This document shows positions 8,294 through 16,624 of a DNA stretch of 35,198 nucleotides, piece by piece. How positions within the stretch are numbered: the first letter of the stretch is position 1; every line of letters begins with the position of its first letter. The notes beneath the pieces were generated by a model. It did no database searches. It was given only the letters and a program-made list of their open reading frames with translations, and had not been told where the DNA came from. Source of the stretch: Desulfatiglans sp. (GTDB lineage: Bacteria; Desulfobacterota; DSM-4660; Desulfatiglandales; HGW-15); the NCBI GenBank assembly GCA_012513605.1, contig JAAZBV010000125.1, forward strand, positions 1 to 35,198, given 5' to 3'. Both the position numbers and the translations under genes were made by a program.

Positions 8294-9175
8294 TTATTCT
8301 TCCCACTGCTCAACTACCTTCGTCCCATCCAGACCCAACCCGAAGGGCATCTCCCCCTTCAGACTTGTCATCTTTGCATCAAGCACCTTGGTTGGGCCTA
8401 AAAAAGTAAGCGGGTCATGAGGGCCGTCAAAGAACTGGACTGTGGCAGTACCCCTTGTATCATCCGGTCCTGGTGCTGCTTCAAGCGGCCCGACACTCGC
8501 CTGAGGTGTGTCACAGCCAAGGCAGATCATCTGATTTATTGAAGGAGTGGATAAGGATGCTGGCGGGATGCGTCTTACCAGAAGAACCGGCCCCATGTCC
8601 GGCCATTTTACTTCGGGCAGATTTTTGGATACAGTGTATTCTATCTTCATGAGAGGTACACTTCCCTGATCCTTCATCTTGTTGACTACAACCATCCATC
8701 CTGTCTGGGTCTTTGTCCAGGTTATTTCAGCCATCTTTTTCGGCCATCCGTAGATCTCACGGCCGGCAATCAAGCCCATGTCACTGTCAATATATTCTAT
8801 AAGCGTGGTATTACCAACCTTGTCTTTCCATTTTACAGGGGCGTTTATTGCCACCTCATGCACATTGTACCCGCCCTTTTCCACATCCTGTGTCCAGCCC
8901 AAAAGAAGGATAAAGGTCTCTTCGTCACCGACCGGTTCCATAGGCGGCATGGTTGCCCTCTTGAGTGCACCTTTTGGCGCCTTGCACAGGATCTGGATAG
9001 TATAAACATCGCTGAAATGGTGTGGAAGAGGCGGATATACAGGTGAAAAAATAGGAGAAGGGATAAAATCGGCCCGTTTCGGCGCATCCTTTTTATCCTG
9101 GGCAAACCCTGTTAAAGAAAAGACAATAAGAGTAGAGATAGCAGTTAAAACAAAACATAGATTCCTGATTTTCAT
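8294..9175 (-). CDS. Exported acetoacetate decarboxylase-family protein
   Basis: This 293-residue protein starts with a clear Sec signal peptide (Lys/Arg start, hydrophobic core about 8-23, likely cleavage after GFAQ at 26). The mature part is an acetoacetate-decarboxylase-like domain. Its diagnostic segment GREIYGWPKKMAEI, at about 138-151, contains the adjacent lysines (146-147) where the family places its Schiff-base lysine. Classical enzymes decarboxylate acetoacetate in the cytoplasm; family members also act on other keto acids or as hydratases or aldolases. Export is therefore unusual. It follows the secreted VOC gene by 45 bases on the same strand and probably forms an operon with it. 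The substrate is unknown. Confidence 0.8.
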   Translation of the reverse strand: MKIRNLCFVLTAISTLIVFSLTGFAQDKKDAPKRADFIPSPIFSPVYPPLPHHFSDVYTIQILCKAPKGALKRATMPPMEPVGDEETFILLLGWTQDVEKGGYNVHEVAINAPVKWKDKVGNTTLIEYIDSDMGLIAGREIYGWPKKMAEITWTKTQTGWMVVVNKMKDQGSVPLMKIEYTVSKNLPEVKWPDMGPVLLVRRIPPASLSTPSINQMICLGCDTPQASVGPLEAAPGPDDTRGTATVQFFDGPHDPLTFLGPTKVLDAKMTSLKGEMPFGLGLDGTKVVEQWEE

Positions 9176-9220
9176 TACTAAACCCCCCTTTTTAAATGGT
9201 TAATAATATAAAATCCAAGT

Positions 9221-10120
9221 TTATTTTTTTTCCATTGCACCAACCTGTGCAAAATAATTTGTTATGCCGTCAGGGTCATCAAGCCATACTGTTAACAATG
9301 AAAACCCGGGAAGTGTGCTGAGCGGCTGATCAATAACAACATTGCGCTCCTTTGCCAGGTTTTGTACTGCTTCAGCGTTAGAGACAACATACTGTATGCC
9401 GCCGCTTCCGGTATCAGCAGGCAGGCCTGGACCGAAACAGCGAAGGCTTATTATGGTAGAACCGTGTTGATAGGAGTATTTTTTCACATGAAAAACCGGG
9501 TCATCTTCTGGTGGCATCTCTTCAAGGCCCACAAATTCCCGGTAAAAGGCCCTGCTCTTTTCAATATCTGAAACCGATAACCCGACCTCAATCCCCATGC
9601 AGGCTGCCTTCTCTGAATCTGGCACAATAACAAGCTCAACCCACTGGCCGTCAGGGTCTTTTAAGAAAGTGTGACTTCTGGATGTTCCGGCTATGGGTTC
9701 GAAGACCGGTACCGGAAGCCCCTGAGTCCTGAACCTCTCTTCAAGGGCATGCCTGTCTGTAAAAAAAAATGTCAGGAGACGTACACCGGTTGCATCCTTT
9801 ATTTCACCGCGCTTATACGTGCGGTTTGGGACAATACCTGAAAGCTTTAGCTGGGAGTCACCCACCTGGAACCTTGCCACATCGGTCTTTGCGCCAATAT
9901 TGAATGTCATTAGCTGTTTGAAACCAAGCGCCTTTCCGTAAAAATTATACATGGCCTCAGGATCTGCCTCAAAGCGTCTGAAAACATTCATAGAAGGCTG
10001 TATTAAAAGTGGTCTGACTGATTTTATTCTAGATTGCATGGCGTCCTGACCATAAGAGGTTGTTAATAACACGGAGAGTAAAAGAATTACCTTAAAACAC
10101 TGACCTGTAATATTTTTCAT
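9221..10120 (-). CDS. Exported two-domain VOC (glyoxalase/dioxygenase fold) protein
   Basis: This protein is 299 residues from the ATG at 10120. I prefer that ATG over one at 10165 because it is preceded by AGGAT and directly opens a signal peptide (hydrophobic core about 10-21, cleavage near SYGQ). Two vicinal-oxygen-chelate modules follow. The first (about 39-160) contains MYNFYGKALGFKQ and DPDGQWVEL; the second (about 170-295) contains KSRAFYREFVGLEEM and DDPDGITNYF. These patterns are typical of the glyoxalase/bleomycin-resistance/dioxygenase fold, in which paired modules bind a metal using His and Glu residues. The reaction cannot be predicted. It is upstream of the exported ADC-like gene and probably cotranscribed with it. 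Confidence 0.8.
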   Translation of the reverse strand: MKNITGQCFKVILLLSVLLTTSYGQDAMQSRIKSVRPLLIQPSMNVFRRFEADPEAMYNFYGKALGFKQLMTFNIGAKTDVARFQVGDSQLKLSGIVPNRTYKRGEIKDATGVRLLTFFFTDRHALEERFRTQGLPVPVFEPIAGTSRSHTFLKDPDGQWVELVIVPDSEKAACMGIEVGLSVSDIEKSRAFYREFVGLEEMPPEDDPVFHVKKYSYQHGSTIISLRCFGPGLPADTGSGGIQYVVSNAEAVQNLAKERNVVIDQPLSTLPGFSLLTVWLDDPDGITNYFAQVGAMEKK

Positions 10121-10431
10121 TTTAAATCCTATAGTAAAGTTAATTGATGTTCTTAAGCGATACAATATTTTATACCTTGCTACTATTTTATAGAAATGAC
10201 CTCACAGGTAACTATTTTTAAGAAGTTATATATTTTTTGTCAACCAAATCATTTTTCAAACGTTATATGAGGCAGATATTCAGAAACCCTTCTTCAGTAT
10301 TAAAGCAAATAGATATCTTTCCTGTTGCATTTCCTGCTGATTAATTTAAAGTTTTAAAACTAACAGTTGATGTCTATGTTTCTACAGGAGTCAATAAATT
10401 TTAACCTATTAATAAATGTGAGGAGGTATTT
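10121..10431. other. Divergent promoter region, no gene seen
   Basis: This AT-rich gap of about 310 bases lies between the leftward VOC-ADC pair and the rightward esterase gene, so both promoters should be here. I see no open frame of interest, no convincing sigma-54 motif and no strong inverted repeat. The only clear element is the esterase ribosome-binding site GAGGAGG just before 10432. Confidence 0.5.
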
Positions 10432-11616
10432 ATGAAACACAAAGATTCATTGATTAACATCATTATTACATTGATCGCGGTTATGGTATTTTTAACCCTG
10501 CCTGCCAACATTTATGCCCAGGCTAAAAAACCTGCCTTTCCGCAGGCGCCGGCAATCAAATCCCCAGAAGTACTATCAGACAAAAGCATAACATTCAGGA
10601 TACTGGCCCCTGAGGCGACAAAGGTGGGGTTACAGAGCTCAGATATATTTGGAATGACCCCTGGAAATCTACAGTTTACTAAAAACAGTGAAGGCGTGTG
10701 GGAAGGAAAGACTGTGCCTCTTGCACCAGGGGCCTACAGGTACACATTTACAGTGGATGGGGCATCTGTTGTTGACCCGAATAACACATCAATAAGTGAG
10801 TCAAACAATAATGTCTGGAGCCTGGTCTATGTGCCTGGGGCAGATTTTATGGAGATGAAACAGGTGCCCCACGGCGCTGTTGCAGAGGTTTACTACTACT
10901 CAAAAACCCTTAACAGGCACCGCCGCATGCACATATACACCCCTCCTGGATACGAGGCAGGCAGTAAAAAGTACCCGGTTTTTTACCTTCTTCACGGCGC
11001 AATGGATTGTGATGACTCATGGAGCACAGTTGGCAGGGCAGGATTTATCATTGATAATCTTATTAATGATAAAAAGGCAAAACCCATGGTTGTAGTTATG
11101 CCTGCCGGTCATACAACAAAGAATTTCAGTATGGGTGGCGGTGTCAACAATATGGTTGATGATTTTTCAAACGACTTCATAAATGACATAATGCCCTATG
11201 TAGAAAATAATTACCGTGTGTTAACAGACCGAGGCAACAGGGCTATAGCCGGTCTATCCATGGGCGGCATGCAAACCCTTAATATTACGATGAAAGATCT
11301 GAGTAAATTCGCATATATCGGGGTATACAGCTCTGGTATATTCGGCCTTGGAAATACCATGCCTGGTCAAAACTCTTCTCCGAGCTTTGAAGAACAATAC
11401 AAAAACATGCTTGATAACAGTGATCTAAAAAAGGGTCTTAAACTGATCTGGTTTGCAACAGGCACAGAGGATTTTTTAATAGAGACAACCAGGGCATCAG
11501 TAGAAATGTTAAAGAAACACGGGTTTTCACCTGTATATAAAGAGACGGACGGCGGCCATACATGGGCAAAATGGCGTGATTATCTTGTTGAATTTACTCC
11601 TCAATTATTTAAATAA
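10432..11616 (+). CDS. Secreted esterase with N-terminal E-set/CBM48-like domain
   Basis: This 394-residue protein has a Sec signal peptide (hydrophobic core about 8-24, cleavage near IYAQ at 30). An immunoglobulin-like E-set domain spans about 45-135 (FRILAPEATKVGL, APGAYRYTFTVDG), as in esterase D/feruloyl-esterase-like enzymes. The alpha/beta-hydrolase part contains YPVFYLLHGAMD, the nucleophile elbow GLSMGG with Ser276, a likely acid Asp347 (GTEDF) and His376 in DGGHTW, so the triad appears complete. It should hydrolyse an ester, perhaps of a carbohydrate or aromatic acid, outside the cytoplasm. GAGGAGG precedes the ATG, and a hairpin terminator follows. No carbohydrate operon surrounds it, so the natural substrate is open. 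Confidence 0.88.
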   Translation: MKHKDSLINIIITLIAVMVFLTLPANIYAQAKKPAFPQAPAIKSPEVLSDKSITFRILAPEATKVGLQSSDIFGMTPGNLQFTKNSEGVWEGKTVPLAPGAYRYTFTVDGASVVDPNNTSISESNNNVWSLVYVPGADFMEMKQVPHGAVAEVYYYSKTLNRHRRMHIYTPPGYEAGSKKYPVFYLLHGAMDCDDSWSTVGRAGFIIDNLINDKKAKPMVVVMPAGHTTKNFSMGGGVNNMVDDFSNDFINDIMPYVENNYRVLTDRGNRAIAGLSMGGMQTLNITMKDLSKFAYIGVYSSGIFGLGNTMPGQNSSPSFEEQYKNMLDNSDLKKGLKLIWFATGTEDFLIETTRASVEMLKKHGFSPVYKETDGGHTWAKWRDYLVEFTPQLFK

Positions 11617-11667
11617 AAGAAAAATATATCTCCGGTGAAGTTTTTTAAAATAACGGTGTCTTAAAAT

Positions 11668-11733
11668 AAAAATTCCATTGATCTTGTGCAGTCTATTTCC
11701 GGCTGCAACAAATAAAATCAATGGAATTTTTTT
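11668..11733 (+). terminator. Rho-independent terminator after esterase
   Basis: The arms AAAAATTCCATTGAT and ATCAATGGAATTTTTTT form a long stem. An inner pairing of TTGTGCAG with CTGCAACAA can extend it. A T-run ends the element. It lies about 50 bases past the esterase stop and separates it from the glycosyltransferase gene. Confidence 0.75.
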
Positions 11734-11802
11734 ATTGACATTTAAACAGGAATATTATCATATCGCTGAATTTTTTTTTGGACGATTTAATGAATTATAA
11801 TA

Positions 11803-13263
11803 ATGTTTAAACTGAGTAATAAAATGAAGAAAAGTAATGGTTTACCGAAATTTAATTCCGATATATTTTACCCCTGGGTACTTTGCATAACGTTAATAAT
11901 ATCTCTAATGCTTATGTGGTATCATTTCAATTATAATACAGATGAATTGGTAAAAAACTACAACGAACAGATCATGGGCAAATTGTTGCCCACAAAAAGT
12001 ATTCTCGCCATTGGCGTAACTGCATGGGCCATCTTTTTATTAGGGATAAGGGTTTGGTTTGCATGGCATTACAGGCCATACAAACCTGCATGCGATAAAA
12101 AACTGCCGGTGGTAACAGTTATTATTCCTGCTTATAATGAGGGGGCTCAGGTTTTACACACTGTAAGGTCTGTTGTAGCCAGTGATTATCCCCCTGAAAA
12201 AATGCAGATCATCTGCGTTGACGACGGTTCAAAGGATGATACATGGGATTGGATGCAGAAGGCAAAAAAGGAATTCCCTCACAGGGTAAAGCTGATAAGG
12301 CAACCCTTTAACAGCGGTAAGAGGCTTGCGCTGAGAGAAGGCTTTATCAATGGGAAGGGATCAGTATTTGTTACCATAGATTCTGACTCTGAGATTTTAC
12401 CTGATACCCTTCGTCATATGGTTAGCCCATTTGTGCTGGACCCGCGTGTAGGCGGGGTTGCCGGTAATGTCAGGGTACTCAACACTGCAGAAAGTGCGAT
12501 TCCCAAGATGCTTGAGGTATCGTTTGCCTATGCCTTTGACTTTATACGTTCAGGACAGAGTGTATATGGCGGCGTTTTCTGTACACCTGGCGCACTTTCA
12601 GCATATCGTGCTGATGTGGTAAGGGCAAACCTCACCACATGGATCAACCAGACCTTCATGGGTAAACGTGCAACCATTGGTGAAGACAGGGCGCTTACCA
12701 ACCTGATCCTTCGCATGGGTTATCGTGTAGTTTATCAGAGAAAGGCAGTAGTAAATACCAAGATACCCGCCGCATATACAGGATTAAGAAAGATGCTGCT
12801 CAGATGGGCACGCAGCAATGTAAGGGAAAATCTTGTTATGTTTTCATTCATAACAAAACGTTTCCGCCCTTATGACTCAGGAAGCAACTGGATACGTTTG
12901 TTCAGTGTTACACAACTCTTCCGCCTGACATTTGGCGAGGCATGTAAATTCGCAGTGCTTGCACAGATGCTGATGAACCCTGTTCCCACCCTGATACTTA
13001 TATCTGCTGGCTGCCTGGTAAGCGCCATACTTCCATCTATTATATATCAGAAACAACATCACAGTATGTTCGGATGGCATTGGGCTCTTCCCTTCTCCTT
13101 TTACTGGATATTCGCCTTGAGCTGGATACCTCTCTGGGGACTAGTAACCGCGGCACGTACAGGCTGGCTTACCCGTGAGACAGTTATCACTCCTGACCCG
13201 AAAAAGCAGCTCAATATACCTCAGCCCCATCGTGTCAGAAGCATGGTTTCAAAGGCTGCATAG
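11803..13263 (+). CDS. Membrane family-2 glycosyltransferase (hyaluronan synthase/NodC-like)
   Basis: This 486-residue processive-type glycosyltransferase has two N-terminal transmembrane helices (about 24-42 and 67-87) and a GT2 catalytic domain. VTVIIPAYNEG opens the nucleotide-sugar site, followed by DDGS (Asp140-Asp141), DSDS (193-196, metal binding), GEDR (293-296, catalytic base) and LLRW (Arg334-Trp335, the QxxRW-type motif). C-terminal hydrophobic segments (about 375-410 and 425-455) complete the membrane channel. It should polymerise or transfer sugar from a UDP-sugar at the inner membrane. No clear Shine-Dalgarno stands before the ATG at 11803; an in-frame ATG at 11824 is an alternative start. 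No other polysaccharide genes are adjacent, so product identity is open. Confidence 0.88.
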   Translation: MFKLSNKMKKSNGLPKFNSDIFYPWVLCITLIISLMLMWYHFNYNTDELVKNYNEQIMGKLLPTKSILAIGVTAWAIFLLGIRVWFAWHYRPYKPACDKKLPVVTVIIPAYNEGAQVLHTVRSVVASDYPPEKMQIICVDDGSKDDTWDWMQKAKKEFPHRVKLIRQPFNSGKRLALREGFINGKGSVFVTIDSDSEILPDTLRHMVSPFVLDPRVGGVAGNVRVLNTAESAIPKMLEVSFAYAFDFIRSGQSVYGGVFCTPGALSAYRADVVRANLTTWINQTFMGKRATIGEDRALTNLILRMGYRVVYQRKAVVNTKIPAAYTGLRKMLLRWARSNVRENLVMFSFITKRFRPYDSGSNWIRLFSVTQLFRLTFGEACKFAVLAQMLMNPVPTLILISAGCLVSAILPSIIYQKQHHSMFGWHWALPFSFYWIFALSWIPLWGLVTAARTGWLTRETVITPDPKKQLNIPQPHRVRSMVSKAA

Positions 13264-13298
13264 CCTGAAGATTATATAGCTGATTCAGCATATCCAAT

Positions 13299-13337
13299 AA
13301 AAAAGGCCTGCCACATATATGTGGGCAGGCCTTTTTA
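13299..13337. terminator. Bidirectional terminator between convergent genes
   Basis: AAAAAAGGCCTGCCACATA pairs with TATGTGGGCAGGCCTTTTT with one bulged base. The stem is flanked by an A-run on one side and a T-run on the other, so it can stop transcription from both sides. It lies between the stop codons of the glycosyltransferase (plus) and the AOR (minus), as expected for convergent genes. Confidence 0.88.
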
Positions 13338-13354
13338 GTTTTTATTCTATAAGT

Positions 13355-15460
13355 CTATCCTAGTTTTCCTTTAGACTTGAGTACCTCTGCAACACCTTTT
13401 ATTCCTAGTTTTTCCAGTGTAGACTGCTTTGGGTAACCGGAATCCTTATTCCATCCTTCAAGTTCATAGTAATAGGTTTTGAACTTATCCACACCCTCTT
13501 TTGTTAAATAGAGCTCTTTACAGTTCTTCCAGTCCCATTTTTTCCCATCAAATATGGGCTTCTCTGAATCATACCCGCAATAAGATGCACCAGGCCTGTA
13601 GTAGTAACCATTAAAGTTCTCCATGTTCTTATGCCTGCCCTGAAGTGCAAAAATCGCCCTTTTAAGGTTCCATGCACGGCGACCTATCTCAAGGCCATCC
13701 TGGAATGTATGATTTCTACCTGTTATGGCATTAAGGTATTTTGGTTCAGCCTCAGGTGTATGACCATAGCCCTTTGGATGGGATGCACTGAAGAGCTTTG
13801 CATAACCCCAGTCACAGAAACCGATCGACTCTTTATAGTATGTCCAGTAATGCATGCGCCATGCAACAAATTCCGCCTTATGCTTTGAGAACACCCCGGT
13901 TTCATGTGCCTGTTTGCCTTCCCAGCTAAAATCAAACCAGAAGTGATTGTTGCGCGTTGTCCGCTCTGCAAGTACCTTTACATAATCTTCACAGCTCCAT
14001 TTTTTACCTCCACCACCCATGCCTCCAAAACCTGCTGATGGATTTGCCATACCCATATCATGACTGTTTATATCCCTTGAATCAAGAAGGTTTCCATAAG
14101 CCCAGTCAACCCCGGGCATTGACCAGTGATCCATGAAACCCCAGGGTGTCTGCCTGCAAAGGGTGTCGAAATCAGCAGTCCTGCCCAGCTTTTCACAGAA
14201 ACGTGCTGTCCCCTCAGCCAGGAGATCCCCAATGCCGGACCTTCTTGCAAGGGCAATACCGTAGATCTCCATGAACTCTTCTGTTGCGAACTTGTTCATA
14301 TTGAGCGGGGCCATATCAATTTTGGTATTAGGCCCAATAATGCCCATATCATGCATCTTCTTCATGTACCAGCCCAGGGCTGAATATGCAGGCACCTCAG
14401 GCTGAATAGGGAAGGATGGATTATGGCTCGTGGGGAATGACATCGGCCCCATAAAGCAGGTCTCCATGCCGTTTATGCCAAGCTTCTGGATGATATCTGT
14501 GCCCTTCTGGTTTAGCTTTGACATGGTATCCCTGTCCATGCCGTTTGCATCCTGAGGCGTAAGACTGAACCATGTTGACTCGGCGCAATCATCAGAATCC
14601 TGGCTGTGGGCACGGTCACGGTTATGGCATTTTCTCTGATGGCCGCATCCAATACAGGCAGAACCGACAGATGCAGGGCCGAATCCTCCAAATCCTGGTC
14701 CTGACGGCCAGTTCGCTTCAACCCATTCCCTTGCATCCTTTAATGCCTTAGGGTCAGCAATCTTAATGCCCTTTGTGCCGATAACTGCAATCGCCTTCAG
14801 ATTCTTAGATCCAAAAACGCCACCAAAACCACCCTGTCCGGCCCCGCTTCCACCGCCATGAACAAGTGAAGCAACCCTGGTCATGTTTTCACCAGCAGCC
14901 CCGATTGTAACAATAGCCGGCCTCTGAAGAGTATATCTATCATCAATCTCCTGCCATTCCTTGCCATAGCGAATCCCGGACTTTTTCCATATCTGCTCCT
15001 GGCACTTCCATGAATCAAGCCCCCACAGGTCTTTTGCATCTTCTATGGTGACCTTGTCATCTACTATATTAATATATACCGGAGATTCGGCGCGGCCTAT
15101 CACAGCCACACCATCCCACCCGGCCATCCTCATAAAGGAGGCAAACATGCCTCCAAAGTTACTGTGTGAAAACCACTGGATCGGATAACACTGCGGTGAC
15201 ATACCTGAAACGCTTGTCCTTGCGCCCCACGGAACCCCTGTGCCACTCACAGGGCCTGTCATAAGCGCAACCATGTTTTTGGGGTTGAATGCATCCTGGA
15301 GATCCCAGTCCCCTGGCGCAACACAATAGTCCCAGAAAAGGGCTGTAGCCATACCGTGACCACCACCGTATGGCTCATATTTTTCTGTATCCAGAGCCCT
15401 TATCTCTTTGCTGGTCAAATTTACTAAAAGTATCTTTCCACCGTATCCTGGCGTAGTCAT
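13355..15460 (-). CDS. Tungsten-type aldehyde:ferredoxin oxidoreductase family protein
   Basis: This 701-residue protein is longer than the usual ~600 of archaeal AOR. The N-terminus, GYGGKILLVNLTSKEI, and the pterin-domain segment GFGGVFGSKNLKAIAVIG are family hallmarks. The [4Fe-4S] ligands appear as Cys269, Cys272 and Cys278 (C-x2-C-x5-C) with the distant Cys549 in SIGFCDW; the usual spacing is C-x2-C-x3-C. A bis-pyranopterin tungsten centre is expected. AOR members oxidise aldehydes or reduce acids or aromatic thioesters. It lacks its own export signal, but lies 17 bases downstream of a Tat-signal polyferredoxin with GGAG before its ATG, so the two form an operon and probably a complex. 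Substrate specificity is not visible. Confidence 0.9.
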   Translation of the reverse strand: MTTPGYGGKILLVNLTSKEIRALDTEKYEPYGGGHGMATALFWDYCVAPGDWDLQDAFNPKNMVALMTGPVSGTGVPWGARTSVSGMSPQCYPIQWFSHSNFGGMFASFMRMAGWDGVAVIGRAESPVYINIVDDKVTIEDAKDLWGLDSWKCQEQIWKKSGIRYGKEWQEIDDRYTLQRPAIVTIGAAGENMTRVASLVHGGGSGAGQGGFGGVFGSKNLKAIAVIGTKGIKIADPKALKDAREWVEANWPSGPGFGGFGPASVGSACIGCGHQRKCHNRDRAHSQDSDDCAESTWFSLTPQDANGMDRDTMSKLNQKGTDIIQKLGINGMETCFMGPMSFPTSHNPSFPIQPEVPAYSALGWYMKKMHDMGIIGPNTKIDMAPLNMNKFATEEFMEIYGIALARRSGIGDLLAEGTARFCEKLGRTADFDTLCRQTPWGFMDHWSMPGVDWAYGNLLDSRDINSHDMGMANPSAGFGGMGGGGKKWSCEDYVKVLAERTTRNNHFWFDFSWEGKQAHETGVFSKHKAEFVAWRMHYWTYYKESIGFCDWGYAKLFSASHPKGYGHTPEAEPKYLNAITGRNHTFQDGLEIGRRAWNLKRAIFALQGRHKNMENFNGYYYRPGASYCGYDSEKPIFDGKKWDWKNCKELYLTKEGVDKFKTYYYELEGWNKDSGYPKQSTLEKLGIKGVAEVLKSKGKLG

Positions 15461-15477
15461 AATAATTCTCCTTTCCT

Positions 15478-16206
15478 TTACTCTTGTTTGGCCTTGGCTT
15501 TAGGAGCACCCATAAAATTCGGCATGGGCTTCCTTGGCGGCTGAAGGTTACGGTCATATCCGCTTATATCTTTCTGGTCCGGCAGTTCAGTCACAACCTT
15601 TAAGGCGTTTGCCACACAGGCCTCAACACAGGCCTGTGAGCCATTAATACCGCCTTTTTTGTTGTAATAGGGGGTATCGGTACACAGGTCACACTTAATG
15701 GCCTTTCCTGTAACATGATTCCATATGGGTCTATGGGGAATAACTGGGCATGAGTTTATGCAGGTCTTGCATCCAATACACTCATCAGCGTTTATCATAC
15801 GTACATTGCCATTTTCTTTGCTGATATGACATGCGCCAGTAGGGCAGTTAATTACACATAAAGGCTCAGGACACTGCCTGCATGTGTTTATCTGGATATC
15901 AGCAGGGTATGATTCAAGCACTGACCTGTGAACCTGTATCCTGGCAAGTGAAAGATTTGCCTGTCCTTCATGGACAATAGAACATGCAATCATGCATCCA
16001 TAACACCCTGCACAATTTTTGCTATCGCAGATCAGATACTTTGCTGACAGCGGATATTCTGTTTTTTCCTGCGCTTCACTCGGTAGTGGAGCACAGACTG
16101 CAAGGGCGCTGCCAGCTACAGCAGCCCCTCCAATGGCCAGAAAATCGCGCCTTGAGAACTCCTTTTTTTCCGTATTATCGGGTACCTTATTTTTGTCTTT
16201 AGCCAT
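15478..16206 (-). CDS. Tat-exported polyferredoxin (four [4Fe-4S] clusters), AOR partner
   Basis: This protein is 242 residues from the ATG at 16206, which has AGGAGG eight bases upstream; a TTG six bases earlier is less likely. A twin-arginine signal, FSRRDFLAIGG, at about 17-27 is followed by a hydrophobic stretch ending at LPSEAQ. The mature protein has four cysteine groups in the DmsB/HybA/NrfC style: 65-68-71-75, 109-112-117-121, 143-146-149-153 and 172-175-193-197. It should form an electron wire for a periplasmic oxidoreductase. The adjacent AOR is the obvious catalytic partner and may be carried across the membrane folded and bound to this subunit. No membrane anchor subunit is present, so the quinone or cytochrome partner is unknown. 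Confidence 0.9.
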   Translation of the reverse strand: MAKDKNKVPDNTEKKEFSRRDFLAIGGAAVAGSALAVCAPLPSEAQEKTEYPLSAKYLICDSKNCAGCYGCMIACSIVHEGQANLSLARIQVHRSVLESYPADIQINTCRQCPEPLCVINCPTGACHISKENGNVRMINADECIGCKTCINSCPVIPHRPIWNHVTGKAIKCDLCTDTPYYNKKGGINGSQACVEACVANALKVVTELPDQKDISGYDRNLQPPRKPMPNFMGAPKAKAKQE

Positions 16207-16624
16207 TAACAATACCTCCTATGACCGCTTAAGTAGCGCCAATAACCTGTATTAAATACTAATATAAAACCGGTTTAGAAAATAACCAGTGTATTTAAAA
16301 CACAGTAAAAAATAATCAGGTTATACAGCACCATAATTAATAAATCCCTATCTCAAGTTATGTTAATATAAAAATATGTCTAACCGGTGTCAAGACAATA
16401 ATTTCCAAATATACGGATATTCTGGCTAAAAAATTAATATGCAAGTAAATAATTGAGCATACTTTGACTAGGTTTTGACGAAGAGGTTCATTTTTGTTTA
16501 AAAACAGGTAATTTTAAAAATTTTGACGCTTCAGCTATCAACAATCAGCCAAATTCAGGGTGTCTATGGCTGAAGGATGATAGCTGAAAGCTTCATCCAG
16601 AAATAGCCCCTTTCTGGGTGGACA
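16207..16624. other. AT-rich upstream region of the Tat-polyferredoxin/AOR operon
   Basis: This gap of about 420 bases has no credible gene. Near the operon it contains three copies of a TAACCTG-like motif (two direct, at 16243-16253 and 16283-16295, and one inverted, at 16314-16324), which could be regulator sites. The distal end holds the CTTTCAGC-type repeat and its CATCCAGAAA hairpin, which also follows the NTF2-like gene. Confidence 0.45.
16533..16620. repeat. CTTTCAGC-type repeat with CATCCAGAAA hairpin
   Basis: The right end pairs CATCCAGAAA (16594-16603) with TTTCTGGGTG (16611-16620) around seven bases. It is preceded by AGCTGAAAGCTT and other CAGC/GCTGAA units. A second copy, in inverse order, lies at 24026-24080. 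The hairpin stands directly after the stop codon of the minus-strand NTF2-like gene and could also act in its 3' processing. Confidence 0.55.

Noticed and set aside
13355-15460. Identification as benzoyl-CoA reductase subunit BamB
   Set aside because: No other bam genes are present and the cysteine spacing differs; only AOR-family membership is supported.
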